A stretch of 44,105 bases of DNA from assembly GCF_016793285.1 (NCBI RefSeq), contig NZ_JAEUMO010000065.1, positions 1-44,105 of the forward strand. The letters are read 5' to 3'. Below are positions 39,960 through 44,105 of the stretch, one piece after another (positions within the stretch are counted from its first letter, which is position 1; the number at the start of each line of letters is the position of its first letter). The notes beneath the pieces are model-generated. The model searched no databases. It saw only the letters and a program-made list of their open reading frames with translations, and was not told the DNA's origin. A program made the translations under genes and the position numbers. Source of the stretch: Phenylobacterium sp. Lineage in GTDB: Bacteria > Pseudomonadota > Alphaproteobacteria > Caulobacterales > Caulobacteraceae.

Positions 39960-41126
39960 TCAGTAGGCGCGTGGGAGGGCGAGGTCGTGCTCGGCGACGT
40001 AGTTGAGGACCATTTCCTGGGAGATCGGCGCGAGGCGCATCACCCGCGCTTCGCGCCAGTAGCGTTCGACGTGGTACTCGCGCGCGTAGCCGAAGCCGCC
40101 GTGGGTCTGCACCGCGGCGTCCGCCGCCGCATACCCCGCTTCGGCCGCGAGCCATTTGGCGCGGTTCGCCTGCGACCCGCAGTCGAGGCCGCGATCCAGG
40201 CGCCATGACGCCTCGCGGATCGCGAGCTCCGCCGCATCGAGGCGCATCCGCGCCTCGGCGAGCGGGAACGCCACCGCCTGATTCTGGCCGACCGGCCGAC
40301 CGAAGACCACCCGCTCGCGCGCATAGTCGGTCGCCCGGCGCAGGGCCGCGCAGCCGATGCCCAGGGCCTCGGCCGCGACGAGGATGCGCTCCGCGTTCAG
40401 ACCGGCCAGCAGGTAGCGGAACCCCGCGCCCTCATCCCCGACACGGTCCTCCTCGCTGACGAACAGGCCGTCATAGGCCACCTCGCAACTCGCCACCGCA
40501 TTGCGCCCAGCCTTGGGGATCGGCCGGATGTCCACCTCGGCCCGGCGCAGTTCCGCGAAGAGCAGGGTGAGGCCATCGGTCCGCCGCGCGCACGCTTCGA
40601 CCGGGGTGGTGCGCACGAGCAGCAGGACCCGCTCCGACTCCAGGGCTTTCGAGGTCCACACCTTCCGGCCCCGCACCCGGTATCCGCCATCGACCTTGCT
40701 GGCGAACGTGGCGATCCGGGTCGTCTCGCTGCCCGCGTCGGGCTCGGTGACGCCGAAGGCGACATGCAGGTCGCCGGTGGCGACGCGCGGCAGGAATCGC
40801 CGGCGCAGCGACTCGGAGCCGAACCGCACGATGGGGTGCATCCCGAAGATCGACATGTGGAGGGCGCTGGCGCCGTTCATCGCCGCGCCAGACGCCGCCA
40901 CCTCTTCCAGCAGGATGGACGCCTCGGTGATCCCCTGGCCCGCGCCGCCGTAGGTTTCCGGCGTCGCGATACCGAGCCAGCCGCCTTCGGCCATCGCCTG
41001 GTAGAAGGCCCACGGGAAGCGGTGCTGCTCGTCGCATTCCGACCAGTAGCTGTCGGGGAAGGCGCGACAGACCTGGCGCACCCCCTCGCGGATCAGCGCG
41101 TGCGCCTCGGGCCGGGTGAAGTCCAT
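39960..41126 (-). CDS. Acyl-CoA dehydrogenase family protein
   Basis: This 388-aa flavoprotein has the family layout: helical N-terminus, FAD/acyl binding TEPDAGSETTRI and KVWTSKA in the middle domain, RVVFGRPVGQNQAV, and QTHGGFGYAREYHVERYWREARV at the C-terminal domain. The catalytic glutamate usually found a few residues later, in an EGT motif, is replaced here by RLAPISQEM, as in a known subgroup. It may therefore use another base or act on an unusual acyl-CoA. It follows the ThDP enzyme by 4 bp, in one operon behind operator copy 6, with a CoA-transferase gene upstream of that unit. It probably oxidises the CoA ester made by the pathway. Confidence 0.9.
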   Translation of the reverse strand: MDFTRPEAHALIREGVRQVCRAFPDSYWSECDEQHRFPWAFYQAMAEGGWLGIATPETYGGAGQGITEASILLEEVAASGAAMNGASALHMSIFGMHPIVRFGSESLRRRFLPRVATGDLHVAFGVTEPDAGSETTRIATFASKVDGGYRVRGRKVWTSKALESERVLLLVRTTPVEACARRTDGLTLLFAELRRAEVDIRPIPKAGRNAVASCEVAYDGLFVSEEDRVGDEGAGFRYLLAGLNAERILVAAEALGIGCAALRRATDYARERVVFGRPVGQNQAVAFPLAEARMRLDAAELAIREASWRLDRGLDCGSQANRAKWLAAEAGYAAADAAVQTHGGFGYAREYHVERYWREARVMRLAPISQEMVLNYVAEHDLALPRAY

Positions 41127-41130
41127 CCGA

Positions 41131-42768
41131 CTAGGCCCCCACCCGCTGTGGCGGCGGCGACATCACCGCCTCGATCAGGCGCGGTCCCCGGCGCCCCATG
41201 GCGGACGCGAACGCGGCGTCGAACGCCTCGGCGGTCTCGCAGCGCGTCGCCGGCACGCCCAGGCTCTCGGCCAGGGTCGTCCAGGCGATGGTGGGCCGCC
41301 CGAGGTCCAGCAGCCGCCGCGCGGCGGGGCCCGGCCGACCCGAGCCGGTCCGCCCGAACTCGACGTTGAGGATCTTGTAGGCGCCGTTGGCGAACACCAC
41401 GACGGTGACGTCGAGTTGCTCGCGCGCGATCGTCCAGAGGCCCTGCACCGTATACATCGCCGCGCCGTCGCCGTTCAGCGAGACGACCTTCCGGTCAGGA
41501 CAGGCCACGGCCGCGCCGATGGCGAGCGGGATCCCCTGCCCGATGGCGCCTCCCGTCAGCATCAGCCAGTCGTGGGGCGCTGCCGACGCGGTCTGCAGGA
41601 AGATGGGCATCCCCGCAGTGACCGCGTCGTCCGAGATGATGGCGTCGTGCGGCAGGTGGCGCGCGATCGCCGCGCCCGCGGACTGCGGAAACAGGTCGCC
41701 CTGTGGCGCAGGCGGCGCAGCCGCGCACGCCACGGGACCGGCCGGCGGCGCCTCGAGCAGGTCGGCAAGCATCTCGAGCGCGACATCGCCGGCCTCGTCC
41801 ACGCCGGCCAGCATCTCGATGCGGCAGCCCTCCGGCCACAGCGCGCTGGGCTTGTCGGGATAGGCGAAGAAGGCGGCGGGCGCCTGCGCCTCCACCAGGA
41901 CCAGCGTGTCGAGGTCCGCCAGTTCGTCGTGCGCCACCTCGCCGAAGTATGCCAGCCGCGCCGGCGCGAAGATCCCGGCTCCACGCCGCTGGCGCGCGAC
42001 GAAGGTCTCCGTCCAGACGCGCACGCCCGCCGCCGCCAGGCGCGCGGCGGCCGCCAGGCCGCGGGCCCGACAAGCGCGACCGCCGATCAGCAGGCCGGCG
42101 GCCTTTGCGCCCCGCAAGCCGGCCGCGACCTCGGCGATGCGCTCTGCATCCGGCGCCACGGGGGACGATGGGGCGAGCGCACGGCCGCGCACCGCCGTCG
42201 CGTTCCAGGCGCTGTCGGCGGGCAGAATCAGTGTGGCGCAGCCTCCGGGAGGGCCGAGACTCGCGGTGACCGCTTCGGCCGCCAGCGGCCCCACCCGGTC
42301 GGCATGGTCGGCGCTGCGGACCCAGGCCGAGTTCGGCGCTGCCCAGCCGGCTATGTCGCTCGAAAGCGGCGTATCGTAGGCCCGATGATAGGTGGCATGG
42401 TCGCCCACGACGTTCACCACCGGCGTCCGCGCCCGGCGTGCGTTGTGCAGGTTCGCGCCGCCGTTGGCGTAGCCCGCTCCCAGGTGGAGCAGGGTCGCCG
42501 CCGGGCGGTCCGCCATTCTGCCGTAGCCGTCCGCCGCTCCCGTGGCGACGCCTTCGAACAGGCACAGCACCGCCGACATCCGCGGCTCGCGGTCCAGCGC
42601 CGCGACGAACTGCATCTCGCTGGTCCCGGGATTGGCGAAGCAGGCCGTCACGCCGTTGTCGGCCAGGGTGCGGATGAGCGCGTCGGCCCCGTTGGACGCG
42701 GCGCGGGCTTCGCTCGGCGCCGCGGCCGTCGTCTCCCCCCGCGCCGCTGTGCTCAGGTCGTTGGACAT
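41131..42768 (-). CDS. ThDP-dependent enzyme (acetolactate synthase/benzoylformate decarboxylase-like)
   Basis: This 545-aa enzyme has the three-domain ThDP layout. The N-terminal pyrimidine-binding domain has NPGTSEMQF and catalytic Glu72 in FEGVATGAADGYGRM, the central domain starts around 215, and the pyrophosphate domain carries NGDGAAMYTVQG...FANGAYKIL (the GDG-x-N magnesium site). Such enzymes decarboxylate 2-keto acids or form carboligation products. The start ATG 42768 has GGAGAGGG just upstream, and a leader of about 15 nt is predicted. It is the first gene of the unit with the acyl-CoA dehydrogenase. Which 2-keto acid it uses cannot be read from sequence; the closest group is annotated only broadly. 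Confidence 0.9.
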   Translation of the reverse strand: MSNDLSTAARGETTAAAPSEARAASNGADALIRTLADNGVTACFANPGTSEMQFVAALDREPRMSAVLCLFEGVATGAADGYGRMADRPAATLLHLGAGYANGGANLHNARRARTPVVNVVGDHATYHRAYDTPLSSDIAGWAAPNSAWVRSADHADRVGPLAAEAVTASLGPPGGCATLILPADSAWNATAVRGRALAPSSPVAPDAERIAEVAAGLRGAKAAGLLIGGRACRARGLAAAARLAAAGVRVWTETFVARQRRGAGIFAPARLAYFGEVAHDELADLDTLVLVEAQAPAAFFAYPDKPSALWPEGCRIEMLAGVDEAGDVALEMLADLLEAPPAGPVACAAAPPAPQGDLFPQSAGAAIARHLPHDAIISDDAVTAGMPIFLQTASAAPHDWLMLTGGAIGQGIPLAIGAAVACPDRKVVSLNGDGAAMYTVQGLWTIAREQLDVTVVVFANGAYKILNVEFGRTGSGRPGPAARRLLDLGRPTIAWTTLAESLGVPATRCETAEAFDAAFASAMGRRGPRLIEAVMSPPPQRVGA

Positions 42769-42788
42769 ATCTCGCCCTCTCCGCGCGC

Positions 42789-42817
42789 TTTATATGACCC
42801 ATGGGTCATGTTTTCAA
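42789..42817 (-). promoter_or_regulatory. Promoter with TATGAC-N6-GTCATA operator, copy 6
   Basis: TATGAC-CCATGG-GTCATG at 42793-42810 has 11 of 12 matches. On the minus strand a near-consensus -35 TTGAAA (42812-42817) and -10 TATAAA (42789-42794) are 17 bp apart, with the palindrome filling the spacer. This is the best sigma-70-like promoter of the cluster. It drives the ThDP enzyme and acyl-CoA dehydrogenase genes. Confidence 0.85.
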
Positions 42818-42862
42818 GTCATGCCTGCTGCCGCGCCCCGCATCGGCGACGCAGACGTGGCG

Positions 42863-44065
42863 TCAGGCGGCAGGCGCCGCCTGGGTGCGGACGACGCCGT
42901 CGCGCAGCAGCCGCTCGGCCCGTTCGCCGCCCATGCCGATCTCTTCGAGGATCGCGAGCGAGTCGCCGCCCAGGGCGGGCGCGACACGCGGGGCCGGAGG
43001 CCGGAACCCCGCGAAGCGCGCCGCCGGCCGCGCCATCTGCATAGGGCCATACTCGGGGTGTTCGAGACGCACGATCGAGCCGTCGCTCACGACCTGCGGG
43101 TCGCCGGCCACCTCGCCGCGCCGCGCGACGCGGCCCGCGGGAACCCCCTCGGCGTGGAACCGGCGAAGAGCTTCTTCGGTGTCCAGCGCAGCGATCCGCG
43201 CCTCCCAGAGGGGCCGCAGTTCCAGCCAGCGCAGGCGGCTGTCCGCCTCGGTCTCGAACGTCTCGCCCGCCACCTCGGGCGGGGCGCTCAACGCCCGGCA
43301 CCAGTCCTGGAAGGCGCTGCCGCTGATGAACACGATGGCGATGTGGCCGTCACGCGTGGGCCAGAGCCGATAGGTGTCGGCGATCGTCAGGCCCGGCCGG
43401 AAGTCCTCAGAGAGGAACGTCTCGTTCCACATCACGTCGGGCCAGTTGAACGCGAGCGTGGCCTCCAGCATCGATATGAAGATCTGCTGGCCGCCGCCGC
43501 CCTGCGCCCGGGCGTAGAGCGCCGCGGTGACCGCCTGGGCCGCGGCCAGGCCGGCGACCTTGTCGCAGATTATGCTGTTCACGAGCTGGGGCGGTTCTCG
43601 CCCCCCAGCCTGCATGTCGGCCAGGCCCGAACCGGCCTGGACGATGGAGTCGTAGGTCCGACGGCCGGCATAGGGGCCCTGGGGCCCATAGCCGGAGATG
43701 GACGCGTAGATCACCTGCGGGTTCCGCTCGCGCACCGCTCGATAGCCGATGCCCAGCCGTTCAGCGACGCCCGGGCGGAAGTTCTCCAGCACCACGTCGG
43801 CGCGCGCCGCGAGCGCCAGGGCCACCTCGACGCCCTCCGGCTTCGCGAGGTCCAGGGCGATCGAGCGCTTGTTGCGGTTGCAGGTGGCGAACAGCGCGCT
43901 GTAGCCGAGGAAACCCGCGCCCACGTAACGGCCCTGGTCCCCGCCGACGGGGGGCTCCACCTTGATCACGTCCGCGCCCTGGTCCGCCAGCCACATCGCG
44001 CCAAATGGCCCCGAGACCACGCCGGTAAGGTCGAGGACCCGGACATCGTGCAACGGACCGAACAT
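42863..44065 (-). CDS. Family III CoA-transferase (CaiB/BaiF type)
   Basis: This 400-aa enzyme transfers CoA between carboxylic acids through an aspartyl intermediate. Family marks are VLDLTGVVSGPFGAMWLADQGADVIKVE, NRNKRSIALDLAKPEG, ENFRPGV and the catalytic Asp139 in RRTYDSIVQA. Length is normal. The start ATG 44065 is near the right edge and its own promoter is beyond it. It ends 52 bp before operator copy 6, so it is a separate or overlapping unit reading the same way. It would activate a carboxylic acid for the acyl-CoA dehydrogenase. Succinyl-CoA or another donor cannot be distinguished. Nothing is seen in 44066-44105 apart from upstream DNA. Confidence 0.93.
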   Translation of the reverse strand: MFGPLHDVRVLDLTGVVSGPFGAMWLADQGADVIKVEPPVGGDQGRYVGAGFLGYSALFATCNRNKRSIALDLAKPEGVEVALALAARADVVLENFRPGVAERLGIGYRAVRERNPQVIYASISGYGPQGPYAGRRTYDSIVQAGSGLADMQAGGREPPQLVNSIICDKVAGLAAAQAVTAALYARAQGGGGQQIFISMLEATLAFNWPDVMWNETFLSEDFRPGLTIADTYRLWPTRDGHIAIVFISGSAFQDWCRALSAPPEVAGETFETEADSRLRWLELRPLWEARIAALDTEEALRRFHAEGVPAGRVARRGEVAGDPQVVSDGSIVRLEHPEYGPMQMARPAARFAGFRPPAPRVAPALGGDSLAILEEIGMGGERAERLLRDGVVRTQAAPAA

Positions 44066-44105
44066 CGTCCCCCCTGAACTCGGCAGACACTTCCACGCCG
44101 ACTCC

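Noticed and set aside
1-44105. CRISPR array, insertion sequences, rRNA or riboswitch
   Set aside because: No regularly spaced repeats, transposase, rRNA segment or recognisable riboswitch core was seen on either strand.

Overview
This window is high-GC alphaproteobacterial chromosome, most likely from Caulobacteraceae (Caulobacter/Phenylobacterium-like). That placement is inferred from the GTTC-N7-GTTC LexA box, the TonB-dependent receptors and the style of the catabolic genes. It was not tested by a database search.

Region 1 (1-6.5 kb) is a tRNA-associated accessory patch. It holds tRNA-Gln(TTG) and tRNA-Pro(CGG), an uncharacterised protein with a possible HEPN-like motif, a small Mu-type phage protein (VpaChn25_0724-like), an HNH endonuclease, and a coupled toxin/immunity-like pair. 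A near-perfect LexA box abuts the -35 of a promoter that reads into the toxin-like gene. A diverged 37-bp direct repeat (about 78% identity) brackets most of this patch. A SWIM zinc-finger protein follows.

Region 2 (6.5-17.2 kb) is one tightly packed eight-gene minus-strand operon: TonB receptor, secreted esterase, IclR regulator, DapA-type aldolase, SDR, a D-tartrate dehydratase (TarD) homologue with all its catalytic residues, a sodium:solute symporter and a second secreted esterase. A perfect GTTCG-N5-CGAAC palindrome, of the kind bound by PcaR-type IclR proteins, lies just upstream. The operon looks built to import, de-esterify and dehydrate a hydroxy-acid conjugate. A divergent GH20 hexosaminidase follows.

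Region 3 (19.5-44 kb) is a second catabolic cluster. It has another TonB receptor and MFS transporter, four peptidase-like hydrolases (S9, beta-lactamase-like, M55 D-aminopeptidase, DUF2817), two more enolase-superfamily enzymes, an SMP-30 lactonase, a class III aminotransferase, a beta-keto-acid cleavage enzyme (BKACE), an SDR, a tautomerase, an acyl-CoA dehydrogenase, a ThDP enzyme and a family III CoA-transferase. Two TetR regulators in it are paralogous in their ligand domains.

The most striking signal is an 18-bp palindrome, consensus TATGAC-N6-GTCATA. It occurs six times, plus one degenerate copy, and every copy sits at the head of a transcription unit in region 3. At three promoters it fills the 17-bp spacer between -35 and -10 in identical register. 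This defines a local regulon, probably controlled by one or both TetR proteins, and ties these genes to one unknown substrate. A plausible but unproven substrate class is a peptide or amide that contains D- or beta-amino acids and/or sugar acids.
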